A stretch of DNA of 64,000 bases from Nelumbo lutea (GCA_022828595.1 JAKGHH010000001.1:139457017-139521016), one strand, 5' to 3'. Shown: positions 10,101 through 20,422, counted from the stretch's first letter. A program made the numbers and translations. The notes: a model not told the origin generated them from the sequence alone.

Positions 10101-12150
10101 TGTGGACTTTTTTTGTCCCCCATGTATGTGGGCATGATGACACATCTTAATCTGATATAGAGGAAATAGCTAGTTCTGGTCCTAAATCTGCTTGACGGAT
10201 GCATAAGCAGTGACTGTTTGTCTTAATTACTTAGAACTAGGGCTCTTTTCCCTGTAGACTTGTAATGCCGGTTCTATCCATCTCATAGGCATATCAGAGG
10301 AAGAAAAGAAGCGCCTATTACACTGTGTTATTATTGGAGGTGGCCCTACTGGGGTGGAGTTCAGTGGAGAATTGAGTGATTTTATTATAAAAGACGTTTA
10401 TGAGCGGTATTCTCATGTTAAGGATGATATCAAGGTTACCCTAATAGAGGTACTATACATTTCTATTTCTTATTTATATTGTTTTTCTTTTTATGTCTCT
10501 TTCCATGGGATTTGAGAGGAAGATATCTAAGTACCTAAAATTTTTCTTGTTCTCGTTTGGTCAGGCAAATGAAATCTTGTCGTCATTTGATATAGGATTA
10601 CGACAATATGCAATAAAGCACTTGACGAAGGTGATTGCAGTTGTATTTATGAATTCAACGGAATCTTCTTTTCTTATTCTTCTTTCTGCCACAATGGTTG
10701 AATAATTATCCAGGATTTTTGAAACATGTATCAGTCTGGGGTTCGGCTTACGCGGGGTGTTGTGAAAGAAGTTCAAGACAAGAAGATAGTTCTCAGCGAT
10801 GGAACTGATGTCCCATATGGCCTACTTGTCTGGTCTACAGGTGTTGGCCCATCAGGATTTGTAAAATCACTTGATCTTCCCAAGTCGCCTGGTGGAAGGT
10901 ACATTGTTCTGTTCAAATGTTAGTCATGTTTTCTTCCAATATCTACTACAGATCATATTAGTTATGATTGTAATGATACAGGATAGGTGTTGATGAATGG
11001 TTTCGTGTTCCTTCGGTGCAAGATGTATATGCTTTAGGGGATTGTGCTGGTTTCTTGGAACAGACAGGGAAGCAAGTACTTCCAGCTTTAGCTCAGGTAA
11101 AGTATCCCTGTATATTTTCCTATCAGCCATATTTATTTTCTTTTGCTGTTTAAATCAATGTATTTAAGGATTACAAATACCTTGTAACTGAAACGAAGAG
11201 ATAACTCAATGTGACCTCTTTCATTACCTTGGTTCAATAACTTTTTCTTCATTTCTCATCATATAAACAATTCAATTCTTTTAACAGGTTGCAGAAAGAG
11301 AAGGCAAATTTTTGGTAGAGTTGATTAACAGGATTGGGCAACAGAATGGTGGCAAGGCTTTCTGTTCAAAAGACATTCCCCTTGGTGAGCCTTTTGTTTA
11401 CAAGCACCTTGGGAGTATGGCGTCTGTTGGACGGTACAAAGCATTAGTTGATTTGCGCCAATCTAAGGTAATTTCTTGCCTTTTTTTATATGCTTCCATA
11501 TATGCCTCACAGTTTGTTAAGGTATGGATATACTAAAAAAGTAGCATATGGAGAGAATATAAGTCAAGAGCAGGCTAGAAAGACATAGGAATGCCACTTA
11601 TGGATTCAGAAAATACAAGTCCAAAACTCAATCTGGATTCCGTGCCTTTGTACCAATCTTCAGAACTAATTCTCGTAGTTCAATTGAGTTAACTCGTCTC
11701 AGCTAGAGTATGATCCCAATTCATAATACCAGAAAGGAATTTGGGAGATTTCTGTCCATCGTGCATCTGAATTTTAAATGAGATGGGATTAGAGCTTAGT
11801 ATCTTGATTCAATTCTTGTTGGAACACACAGGAGCTATTTGGAGTAGGAAAATGCGTTATACAAGTAAAACGAATCACATTGGTGATAACTCATCATTTT
11901 GTTTAGACTAGTTTTTTGTTTTAACTTGCTAGCCACATTTAAATGCTAATTCTCATCATTCTCATGCTTCAATTTCCTTTTGGTTTGTCAGGATGCAAAC
12001 GGAATTTCCCTTGCAGGTTTTCTAAGCTGGATGATGTGGCGTTCTGCTTATCTAACACGTGTTGTTAGCTGGAGGAACAGGTTTTATGTTGCTGTGAATT
12101 GGGCGACCACTTTAGTTTTTGGCAGGGATAACTCACGCATAGGGCCATAG
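7126..12150 (+). CDS. NDA: Alternative (type II) NAD(P)H:ubiquinone oxidoreductase, NDA class, mitochondrial
   Basis: Non-proton-pumping flavoenzyme that oxidises matrix NAD(P)H and reduces ubiquinone, bypassing complex I. I join eight coding exons: 7126-7710, 8606-8819, 10289-10449, 10565-10630, 10735-10898, 10982-11096, 11288-11467 and 11992-12150. Every intron is GT-AG and the phases fit, giving 1,644 nt (547 aa). Residues 1 to about 45 are rich in R and S with few acidic residues, a typical mitochondrial presequence. The FAD-binding fold shows [10 protein letters not shown] (residues 111-120), and [12 protein letters not shown] follows near 138. The NAD(P)H fold shows [17 protein letters not shown] (residues 279-295). 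Late exons carry [11 protein letters not shown] and [13 protein letters not shown]. There is no EF-hand insert, which argues for NDA rather than NDB. The last residues are SRI followed by GP. The 1.47-kb intron between exons 2 and 3 carries repeat-like sequence near 9590-9730. Start chosen as the only ATG giving a presequence. Confidence 0.95.
9590..9735. repeat. Decayed hAT-like repeat fragment in an NDA intron
   Basis: The segment is rich in AAGCCC/GGGCT words (for example CCTAAGCCCGG and TGGGCTGGGTTGG), like the GC-rich interiors of the hAT-like elements at 18838 and 63286. It lies wholly inside the intron that ends at 10288. The ends are not defined. Confidence 0.35.
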
Positions 12151-12354
12151 GCTGATGTTACATCAGTGAATTGGGTTCCACATGGCATCTAGTAATGCAA
12201 TTGGAGGCCCTCCTATCTCTATTTGAGCCAATTACTGATCTTGAGGTCCTCGTTCATGGAAGCTCATCTGAGTTTTATTTATTTATTTTTTTTTCGCCTT
12301 ACTCATCTGAAATTTAAGCGAAGGTCAATTGATCCTTTGTCGTGGAAGCATTAA

Positions 12355-12480
12355 GGTTGCATTTGTCATTCCTTATTTTAAGGATTTGACTCTTTTTTGC
12401 AGTTAAAAATTTCATGTTTATTGGGACATTTTAACTGCAAATAAGATAAGTCCTTAAAATAAGGAATGCCAAATGCAGCC
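12355..12480. mobile_element. Tourist-like MITE, 126 bp, TAA TSD
   Basis: Near-complete inverted arms: the left starts GGTTGCATTTGTCATTCC, and the right, read inward, GGCTGCATTTGGCATTCC. Both continue into TTATTTTAAGGA. Flanking TAA at 12352-12354 and 12481-12483 fits the 3-bp TSD of PIF/Harbinger-derived MITEs. It starts about 200 bp after the NDA stop codon and may lie in the 3' UTR. Confidence 0.75.
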
Positions 12481-12907
12481 TAAAACTAATTCACTAATGG
12501 GAATAACTTTCCATTGAGCCTAATGTTTTGATTTCCATTAGGCATTTGAAATGAGGAAGATATGTGGCAATCAATAGGCATGCCACATTGCATGCGTCAT
12601 TGAATAATATAATTTCTGCATAATAGGCACACCATGGTTTTGTTCATGGACAGATGTTTCCAATGCATGGTGGGATGTGCTCTGAGGTCGATATGAGAAA
12701 CACTCTGAGTAAATCCCTTCATACCTTCTCCATTTAAACAGATCTACTATTCTATGCTAATGGCTTAAAAATATCTACTGAGCTGTTTTCATTCTATTTG
12801 CCCATCAATAAGTCCATACGGATAGGGATCTGCTACCATGCCAATAGAACACTCCCAATCCTGTCCCAACAGATCACTGCAGCTTCACATTGGGAACATC
12901 TCCCTTA

Positions 12908-13172
12908 AGCTGTGTTTGGTTGCAATGCAAATAAATTTGCATTGATGCAAAACCATAGCAGTGCAAATGATTTGAGTGTAAATTTTAATATATTTTTATT
13001 TTAAGTTTTAGTTTATTTTATTTATTTGTAATACAGATAAAGTAAATTAAAACATAAAGCAAAATAAAGTAATATCCAAAATAAAATTAAACAAGAATTT
13101 GCATTTTTTACATTTACACTCCCATACATTTATAAAAATATAAATAAATTTGCACCCCAACCAAACACAGCC
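12908..13172. mobile_element. MITE, about 265 bp
   Basis: The left end reads GCTGTGTTTGGTTGCAATGC, and the right end, read inward, GGCTGTGTTTGGTTGGGGTG. Inner arms share ATAAATTTGCA and AGTGTAAAT blocks. The interior is AT-rich and non-coding. Flanking TTA and TTT are only a partial TSD match. Confidence 0.6.
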
Positions 13173-13484
13173 TTTCCATTTATGAAGAAATGTTTCTGAT
13201 ATAAGGCTGCAATGGCTGGTTGGAACATTAATTGTTGGCACCTATGTGTTGGTAGCTGATCCCAACTCTACTCTTCCATTACAACTGATCATCATTATTT
13301 AACTTTAAAGGCATCCACGGGGCGGGGTGGGAGGCACTGCACACAAATCAGAGCTATAACGCGTTCTTATTCTTATTCAACAAGTATGAGATTACAAGTC
13401 AAAATAGAAAAATTAAGAGACAATTTAAAAAATAATAACTGCACGGAAAAGATTGGAGGGAGTGATTCGGCTGAGTTCATATCA

Positions 13485-13640
13485 CTGCCTCACAGTACAT
13501 TTCCGTTGTGTATTGGAAATATATCCCAATAATAATACCGGTATCGATAATGTTATCATTGGGAGATGTTCCAATACATGGCGGGGATGTGCTGTGATGC
13601 AACCCCTGTGGGGTAGAGATGTGATCTCCATTCGGCCACA
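13485..13640. repeat. Hairpin repeat, family H copy 1
   Basis: Inverted arms: CACAGTACATTTCCGTTGTG and a TATTGG..ATATCCCAAT block at 13491-13533 pair with TTGGGAGATGTTCCAATACA and GGGATGTGCTGTG at 13558-13598. Looser pairing extends outward to about 13635. The same words recur at 17515, 18206/33475 and 41270, and a half copy lies near 12640-12690. The predicted ORFs here exist on both strands because of the palindrome. Confidence 0.6.
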
Positions 13641-13659
13641 CCCTGGTAAATGGCATGTC

Positions 13660-14716
13660 TCTATTTGATAGTGGTGTAAATGCAAATATGTCTGATGAAA
13701 ATGAATCACGTACCAGTTTAAGAAAATGCAAATGGGGACTGGATTATTAGACCCATTTGCGTTCATTTCGTTTGATAACCAATAATGCAAAGAGGCGCTC
13801 ATATTGGGCATTTGAATTGATATAGAAAACAATGGTGGATTATCAAACCCATTTTTGTTTCAAGTAGAGACCGGTGCGCCCCTGTTTGCGGTGGTAACTG
13901 TTCTCTGCAAATCGGAACTGGGATTCAACATCTCCAAGTGAAAATCGCCATTTCCAATACGAAATCCAAACAATGGTTTCCTTGCAAAATGAAACTCAAT
14001 CATCCTCTGAAACAGAGATCTGCGATTATAACTGTGAACTGAAATGGTTTCCTCGCAAGATAAAAGACTTCACACTTTAGAGTGCCACATCTCAGTCTCT
14101 CCATGCCAGTCTATTTCTGCATTAGCTTTTGACCTCAGAGAGATGAGAATGAGAGAGAGAAAAAGAAAGAGAGAGGGAGAGAGAGAACACTACACCAGAA
14201 CATCAATATTGTTCTTACCTTGGTTGTTGATAGAAGGAAAGACAGATGTGAGGTGCTGTTGTATCATATCCAATGGTAAATAAATATTCTGACGGATATC
14301 AACATACTTACTATATTGTGTTCCAAAAAGAACAATAATAAGACATCATACCAGAAATGCCGAAAGTCTTTGATGTGAAACCTGACCCAACCTTCTGAAA
14401 TTACCAAAAATTAAACCCAATTTTGAATGTCATTATGTCAGTATATCTGATTTGGTCTTAATCAGCCTCAATCAACATTAAGGTTCGAAATATTGATAAA
14501 TTCATTAATATCTTATATTTATTAAATTAAATTTTTAATTGATAATTATAGTGATATAACTAATTTTAAAGAAAAACATATGAGAATGTAGAAGATCCAA
14601 ATGCAATCATATGTAGCTATAATATTTCAATTACTAAATCAGTTATTTTTTATTATTACTTATACAAAGAAAAACTAACTTTAGATTCTTAAATATTTTT
14701 GTAAATAATATTTTTG
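13660..14716. other. Intergenic, no gene seen
   Basis: Contains a purine-rich AGAGAGA tract near 14150-14190. No protein similarity was recognised in short ORFs such as 14044-14283. Confidence 0.5.
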
Positions 14717-14959
14717 GGTAAATTATAAAGACCCCCTATACTATGGGGTCTGTGACAAAGACCCCCTGTATTTTGTTTTGCGACAAAGACCCCTATACTA
14801 TGACTGTGAGACAAATACCCCCTTCCGTTAATTTTTCATTTAAGTCTGCCATTACAATATTTTTTAATCCCCATACTACCCTTATTAAGTGTACAACGTC
14901 GCCTGCTCCAGCTGCAACGCTAGCTTCCTCTCCAAAGCAGCTCGATAATTGCCATATTT

Positions 14960-15540
14960 AATATATTTGCTGTCCTTAATAACTCAAACAGAAACCTCAT
15001 CATAGTAGATGAAGATGATCCGGAGAGTGACCTCGAGCTCCTTTCCTGGGCAGATTCATAATTATCTCTAGAAGCTCTCTCTGCTCCGCTCAAAAGCAAT
15101 GGATGCCAAGGATGGTTTCCTATTGGAACGCGAAAGATGCATCGTCTGCAGAGATACTGCTTTGTGAGAGTGATGATGGTGGCACTATTGTCGAAATTGC
15201 AGGTAGTGTTGGACAAGCCATTCTTGAGGGCGTAATCGTTGAAGGCATAGGAGGCCATAGATTGGACATCCTAGGGATTGTAATAGGGACCACCTTGCTA
15301 TAAAGCCCTGCAATTGGCGCCTCCCACTCCGCAAGCCCAATCCAACGCCGTCTGCAAAGTTGAATCTTCGGCGTTGTTCTTCTCTGCACACCAGTACTTG
15401 GTAGTGTCAGAGTCACTGTTGTCGGCCTTCGATTCGAAATTGGGGTTCGAAGGCGATGCGAACGAGGGGCACTAAGATGGGGTGGTAATGAGGATGAGGG
15501 AGACGAGAAGAGAAGCATGAAATCAAAAGGTTGTAGCCAT
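14960..15540 (-). pseudogene. Captured X8/CBM43-domain gene fragment (PDCB-like), decayed
   Basis: On the - strand the ATG at 15540 opens a short hydrophobic signal-peptide-like segment (ASLLVSLILITT), then a serine/asparagine-rich linker. An X8 domain follows, with KYWCAEKNNAEDS, LDWACGVGGANCRAL, SMASYAFNDYALKNGLSNTT and CNFDNSATI. X8 domains bind callose, and the layout resembles plasmodesmata callose-binding proteins. In-frame stops lie in the signal region, the linker and twice in the domain; the last two read TAG where family members commonly have Gln. The expected Cys of the GGPC motif is Tyr (TAT). Similarity fades after about 15140, where a frameshift is likely. It is a non-functional partial copy with a complete 5' end and no 3' end. 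Confidence 0.75.
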
Positions 15541-15778
15541 TGGAAGGGATCTTATGGCCAGCCAAAGAGTGTGAATTGTGAAGGAATAGAAGCGTTTGAC
15601 AAGGTTTTCTTCAATTTTTATATGGAGAGAGAGAGAGAGAGTGGGTGAATAGCTAGTCATCTGAAGAGTGATGGATCAGTTGAAGAAGCTCGCACCACGA
15701 TTGAATCGATGCTCAGCTCTTCTTTCAGCCAATGGCTAAGGTCAATGCCTTCTCAAGCGGAGCTAGCTATCGGTAGCC
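15541..15778. promoter_or_regulatory. Spacer between the two captured 5' ends
   Basis: About 240 bp separates the divergent starts of the X8 and hexokinase-containing frames. It contains a GAGAGAGAGAGAG tract (15626-15643) and a TTTTTATATGG word near 15617. It may hold captured leaders or promoters; nothing proves activity. Confidence 0.3.
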
Positions 15779-16234
15779 ATGGCTGGAGTGGAGGAAACAA
15801 CATTGTCTCTTAGAAATTTTCACACACTGAGAAAAAGGAACCCCAAAGACAGTGATCTCAGATTTGTTGTTGATGGAGATGCATTTTTCTTTCTCTTGGT
15901 GGAATTGAAAAGGGATGATAATATTGAGATTTTATTTTTATCTAATGGGAAGGGGAAGGTGGCAGTTGGAGCCATGGTGATTTGTGCTATGACTGTATGT
16001 GCAGCGGCAATGGTTATCGTGTGTCATCGGATGCAATGCTTAGGTCGTTGGGCCCGGGCGATGGCCATACTGAAGGAATTTGAAGAGAAGTGTGTGATGC
16101 CAATTGGGAAGCTCAGACAGGTGGCCGATGCCATGACTGTTGAGATGCATGCTAACCTTGTTTTTGAGGGAGGGAGCAAGCTCAAGATGCTTATTGGCTA
16201 TGTTGACAATATTGATTTTGCTTCGTGGACTTAA
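15779..16234 (+). CDS. Chimeric ORF in the Pack-MULE with hexokinase exon 1 (N-terminal anchor only)
   Basis: An open frame of 151 codons starting at an ATG. Residues 1-57 are unrecognised and probably come from leader DNA. From residue 58 the product matches the N terminus of plant membrane-anchored (type B) hexokinases: GKVAVGAMVICAMTVCAAAM is the hydrophobic anchor, then GRWARAMAILKEFEEKC, GKLRQVADAMTVEMHA and GGSKLKMLIGYVDN. The frame ends just after the point where family members continue into exon 2, and T-rich intron-like DNA follows. All sugar- and ATP-binding parts are absent, so it cannot be a working kinase. The ancestral ATG (15945) is out of frame because of a short duplication, GGAAGGGGAAGG. 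Whether it is transcribed is unknown. Confidence 0.8.
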   Translation: MAGVEETTLSLRNFHTLRKRNPKDSDLRFVVDGDAFFFLLVELKRDDNIEILFLSNGKGKVAVGAMVICAMTVCAAAMVIVCHRMQCLGRWARAMAILKEFEEKCVMPIGKLRQVADAMTVEMHANLVFEGGSKLKMLIGYVDNIDFASWT

Positions 16235-17014
16235 TTCTGGTTGTTGTTGTGGTTTTGTGTTTTCAAGTTGTTGTCAATCTTTTCTTTTTTGCAAATTTTA
16301 ATTAGTTTTGGAGATGTATTGATTAAAAGCAGTGAATGCTTTTAAAGCAAACGATCTTCAATCGAACTTCCATTGTTCTACTATGCTCAATAGTTTCTAT
16401 TTGTAAGTCTATATAATGCCCAACTTGATTTTAAAGTTTTTTTTGGGTAAATTACAAAGATCCCACTGGAATGTTCAAATGTAGGCTTAATCACACTAAG
16501 AAAAGTGTCCATGTTGAGAGGGATGAGTAATTTCATCTTCATCATGTACTCTTATGCTCTTGCCACTCTCCTCCTCTACCTTTTCCTTCTTCCCCGTTTT
16601 CTTTTGCTTGGTAATTATGTGGCAGGGCAGAGAATTTAAAACCTACATAGTTTCAAAGTTAGGACCAAAATCAGATCTCTTACAACAAGAAATCAGAAAA
16701 GAAGAAGAGAAGAATGAGAGTTGGGAGAGTTGGGTCTAGTAGGTGACTTTCTAGGTCTGACAAGAGACTTTTTGGGTCTAACAGGTGATTGTGCAGGGTA
16801 GAGAATTTAAATGAGTTTCCTCCGTCCATTCATTTTGAAGAGTTGGAAGAGAGAAAGAATGAGAGAAGACGGTGAGGGAGAGGAAAAGAAGAGAAGAAAG
16901 GGAAAATAATAGGTTAAATAGGTTTTAAGAGAAAAATGGCAAAAAAAAGAAAGAAAATAGAAAAAAAAATTAGTGGGGTATTTTGGTAATTTGATGCATT
17001 CCGTCATCTGACTT
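16235..17014. other. Unidentified interior of the Pack-MULE-like element
   Basis: Begins with probable hexokinase intron-1-like T-rich DNA to about 16330. At 16445 lies GGGTAAATTACAAAGATCCC, a direct-orientation copy of the left TIR tip. Purine-rich DNA (16690-16970) precedes the right TIR. ORFs at 16554-16739 (+) and 16807-17007 (-) are low complexity and not assigned. Confidence 0.4.
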
Positions 17015-17514
17015 AACGGTCAAGGGGGTCTTTGTCTCATGGTCATAGTACAGGAGGGTCTTTGTCGCAAAACAAAGTACAGGGAGATCTTTGTCATAAA
17101 CCCCATAGTACAGGGAGACTCTTTGTAATTTACCTTTTTTTTGTAAATTACATAAATAATCAGTAATCATTTTATTTGAAATAATCATTAATTTCAGTAA
17201 TATTTATAAAATGCTGATCTTAATGATCATTTTATTTTTAATTTTTAGTTGAATGTTCATAGACAAACATTACTTATTTGAATTACATGTGTCTCCCAAG
17301 TCAAATAAAACCTATATTATTTTAATTATTTGCACAAGAATGTAAGATGGTCTCGTACGTGGTTATTCTTATCGACTTTTCCCTCTCTAAAAATATCCAT
17401 CATTGGCTTCTCAAATCTTGACGACACCCACTCCAGTATCACGACCTCCTTTTCACGGTTGCAAGTAAAAAATTATGCATACATTATGTAAACATGGGAA
17501 TCGAATCGTTTATT

Positions 17515-17580
17515 AAGAAATATCTCTCCATAAATTTAACATACATGTATGAAGGTATTCCTAACACGCAACCGGATGGT
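17515..17580. repeat. Hairpin repeat family H, copy 2 (uninterrupted)
   Basis: Carries TATCTCTCCATAAATTTAAC followed by ATACATGTATGAAGGTATTCC. The same order is split at 18240 and 33475 by the large MULE-like element, so this copy acts as a paralogous empty site for that insertion. Confidence 0.5.
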
Positions 17581-17633
17581 CTTGATCATATATTCCCATT
17601 TAAGCAGAATTCTAGTCAATTAGGTAAAGCTTG

Positions 17634-18025
17634 AGGCTTCGTTTGGAAACAATGCAAATGGAGTATAAACCCTAGTTCACAATAAATATATACTCTGGTT
17701 CAGTTTTACTGGTATTTGGAAAGAATATTATTATGCACTGGGAAATGACAGAAAATATATTTTTCAATGCATATTTACATTTAAAATGAGATGTAAATAT
17801 ACATCCATAAAAATGAATTAAATTTGCATTCAATGTGGGCTTTTGTTAAAAAAGGTATATATTTTATTGGGATAATTCATGTTTGCATCCATTATAACTA
17901 AAAGTCTGTCTGTAAGAAGATAAATTTGTTAGTGCAAAACTAACCTAATTTTGCATTTACATGAACTACTTTACACTCTGCATATTTGCATTTACACTTT
18001 ATTTGCATCATTCCCAAATAGAGCT
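17634..18025. mobile_element. MITE-like element, about 390 bp
   Basis: The left end reads GGCTTCGTTTGGAAACAATG and the right end, read inward, AGCTCTATTTGGGAATGATG; both continue with CAAAT. The interior holds further TTTGCATT words in both orientations and no ORF. The TSD is uncertain. Confidence 0.5.
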
Positions 18026-18205
18026 TAAAGAAACAGAGGATTGCAACTGCTATCTTTGAGCATCAACCATTGCACTTTGGATATTAATAGAGGAAGAACT
18101 TAGAAGTAACTAGACAATTGTGTGAAGCTAATGGTATAGGCCATATAATGGGATTCCTTGCAAGCAAAAACTCTGTATATATACTCTCAAAGCATGAATT
18201 AATCT

Positions 18206-18240
18206 AGTTGCACATTGGAAACATTTCCCTATAAATTTAA
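18206..18240. repeat. Hairpin repeat family H, copy 3, left half
   Basis: GCACATTGGAAACATTTCCC then TATAAATTTAA ends exactly where the MULE-like element begins. The other half (CATACATGTGAGAGATATTC) resumes after 33483. Confidence 0.6.
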
Positions 18241-18399
18241 GGGTAAATCTCTTAAACTACTCCTACTGTTCACAAAATTGACAAATTGTATCCTTACTGT
18301 TTACATATTATCTTAAAATACCTTTAAGTTTTTAACAATTGACATGCCGGTAAATACTAATTATGGAAAAAATGAAATATCAAATTTGCCCTTCACTAT

Positions 18400-18835
18400 T
18401 CACCAAATTTTCAAAATAAAACCCAACTGATGAAAAACTCATGATTTCCAATATTTTCCAAATACAACAATTACAACCTCCAAAACCCAAAACCATATTT
18501 GAGACATCTCCCAAAACCTCCATAGTTCAGATTGTTATAACTGTAACATGTGACACCATGCTTTACTCCTACCCTATCTCCTGTTCATCAATGTAGATTA
18601 TGCTGCAGCTCTTCGACGTTGAGCCATAGCCACAAGAATCAGAAATTCAGAATGACCACACGATTCCATCTCCAAAGCCCAAACTGGACCCTTCATTGAG
18701 TTGGGTTGATGCTCAAACCGACTACCCAAGAAAGACTAGGCTATATGGAGGAGGACCAAAACCATCATTCAACACTTTTCTTCTGCAATCACGTATATAT
18801 CCAAAGATGGCAAGCTTTTTGAGATCAATTAGAGA
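18400..18835. other. Unassigned interior of the large MULE-like element
   Basis: Of moderately higher complexity than the surrounding AT-rich DNA, so possibly captured host sequence. No frame is open over a useful length and no family was recognised. Confidence 0.3.
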
Positions 18836-18837
18836 TT

Positions 18838-19385
18838 TAGAGGTGTAAAGTGGGCCGTGCTAGGTTGGCCCGTGGGCGGTCCGTGCAAAGTGCGGGCCAT
18901 GCTATCCTGGTCCATGGGCCGTTACGGGCTATGCTACCCTCCCCGATGATAAATTTGGGGGTTAGCTCAGCATGGCCCATGGCCCAGGCCCGTGCGAGCC
19001 TATGCTGTGCGACAGGTCAGGCTGGCCCGTGGGCCGAGCCTTGGGTTTGGTTGGGCCGTGCATCGAACCAAAGCTATTTATTTAAAAAAATTGACAAAAA
19101 ACTTAAAATTTTAATTTTATATGAATTTTGTGTATACAATTGCTTATATATAATAAATAAATAAATTAGTATAATAAAATTAAAAAAATATATATTTATT
19201 TTATTAATATATTATATATTATATATTATTATATAATTATAATTTATATAATATTTTATAAATATAATATATATAAAATATATAAAGATCGTGCTAGGCC
19301 CAATACGATCCGCATGATCATACCAGGCCTGACACAACCCATGGACCATCGTGCTGAGCCGCGAGCGGCATTGCCCGATTTAGAT
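18838..19385. mobile_element. hAT-like non-autonomous element with GC-rich ends and AT-rich core
   Basis: The left end GAGGTGTAAAGTGGGCCGTG pairs with the right end, which read inward gives CATCTAAATCGGGCAATGC. Both flanks hold GGGCCGTGCTAGG-type words, while the core (19080-19285) is almost pure AT. The open frame at 18850-19164 is a by-product of GC-rich repeats. No clean 8-bp TSD was seen. Confidence 0.5.
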
Positions 19386-19835
19386 GTTTAAGATCAATGA
19401 GTTAATTAGATAATGTTAACTCCGCAATGAAACTCAAAAGCTGGTGATGGGCACTCTTTGTCTCGAGCCGAGCAGGAACTGTGACTGTGTTCCCTTAATT
19501 TTTACAAATTTTATGATTAAACAACCTAGACACTATGCTTTCACCCCATTAAACAACGTATTGCCAAACTTTGTTCTCCTTCCCTCTAATTAATGCGACT
19601 GTGTAAAGGGAAAGAGGTGCGGCTAGATTATTGTTTTCCTGTAAAAGGTAACGCCACGATAATGTGGTCTTCTAGACCTTGGCCCTCACCGGCTCTTCTT
19701 CTTGGACTGGAAAACTTCCATGGGTCTATTGGCTACAATAGGTTCCGACTAACAAAAATACCCTTTGACCCCAACTTAACTCACTAGAACCCACCGATTT
19801 CCTTTCAATTTCTGTCCATTCCTCTTCGACCCCTT

Positions 19836-20422
19836 TGTTGGAAAATGGGGTCACTGTAACTTTGGAGGAGAAGCTCTAAGGTGCATTTGAAGACACTGTT
19901 TTTAGAACATTATTTGCCCCCACTCAGTTTCACCGAGTTTGCTGTTGGGTTACAGGCAAATTCGTTTCCAGGATACAACAGATCCTTGGGCGAGAATTTC
20001 CAACCAACAATGTTGAAGAATCTCCAGAGAAACCTTCTGTGAGACTGTAGCAGACCAGACTGAGAGAGAGAAAGTGGAATTCGAAAATGTGTGTTTTGAA
20101 ATCCGATTCATGCCCCTTAAATAGTATATGAAGAAGTATGAAGAAAATGTAGGTGCTAGTTTAGAGAAGGCACATTGAACAGTCACAATTTCAAACATTG
20201 TGGCTATTTAAAAAGTAGTTAATAGTTAATGACTATTAACTTTGAATTGTGCCTCTTGATCACACCCGATCGATCATTGATCTAACCAATGGTGATCAAC
20301 GGTTAACATCACACCAAAACCAAAGTCGCCCTTCGCAAGCCACGTGGGTGCGAGCAAAGTGGGCCTCTAAAGCGCCTTATTGCGTCGCACACACGCGTGC
20401 GCACGCATTGCGCGGTATCAAA
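19836..20422 (-). repeat. Copia B 3' LTR, distal part
   Basis: Homologous to 32282-32836. The LTR is bounded by TGTT and AACA in the reading direction of the - strand. The left flank CCCTT (19831-19835) against CCCTC (33052-33056) is a 4/5 TSD match. The LTR is cut at TATCAAA by the insertion of copia A. Confidence 0.75.

Larger units (their letters stand above)
14717..17134. mobile_element. Pack-MULE-like element carrying X8-gene and hexokinase fragments
   Basis: TIRs of about 120 bp: the left (14717-14835) runs GGTAAATTATAAAGAC and continues through three tandem variants of a CAAAGACCCCCTGTA unit. The right (about 17015-17134) is its inverse. Flanks ATATTTTTG (14708-14716) and TTTTTTTTG (17135-17143) agree at 7 of 9 bases, weak support for a 9-bp TSD. 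No transposase is present. The cargo is two host-gene 5' ends arranged head to head about 240 bp apart, plus unidentified DNA from 16240 to 17000. An internal copy of the TIR tip lies at 16445. Confidence 0.8.

Noticed and set aside
13477..13832. Overlapping ORFs on both strands
   Set aside because: Produced by the palindromic hairpin repeat; no protein motif.
15541..15778. Bidirectional functional promoter between the captured gene ends
   Set aside because: Not claimed as a fact: the spacer has no clear TATA pair and no expression evidence; kept only as a hypothesis.
18850..19164. 104-codon GC-rich ORF
   Set aside because: Lies in the repeat-rich arm of a hAT-like element; composition explains the open frame.
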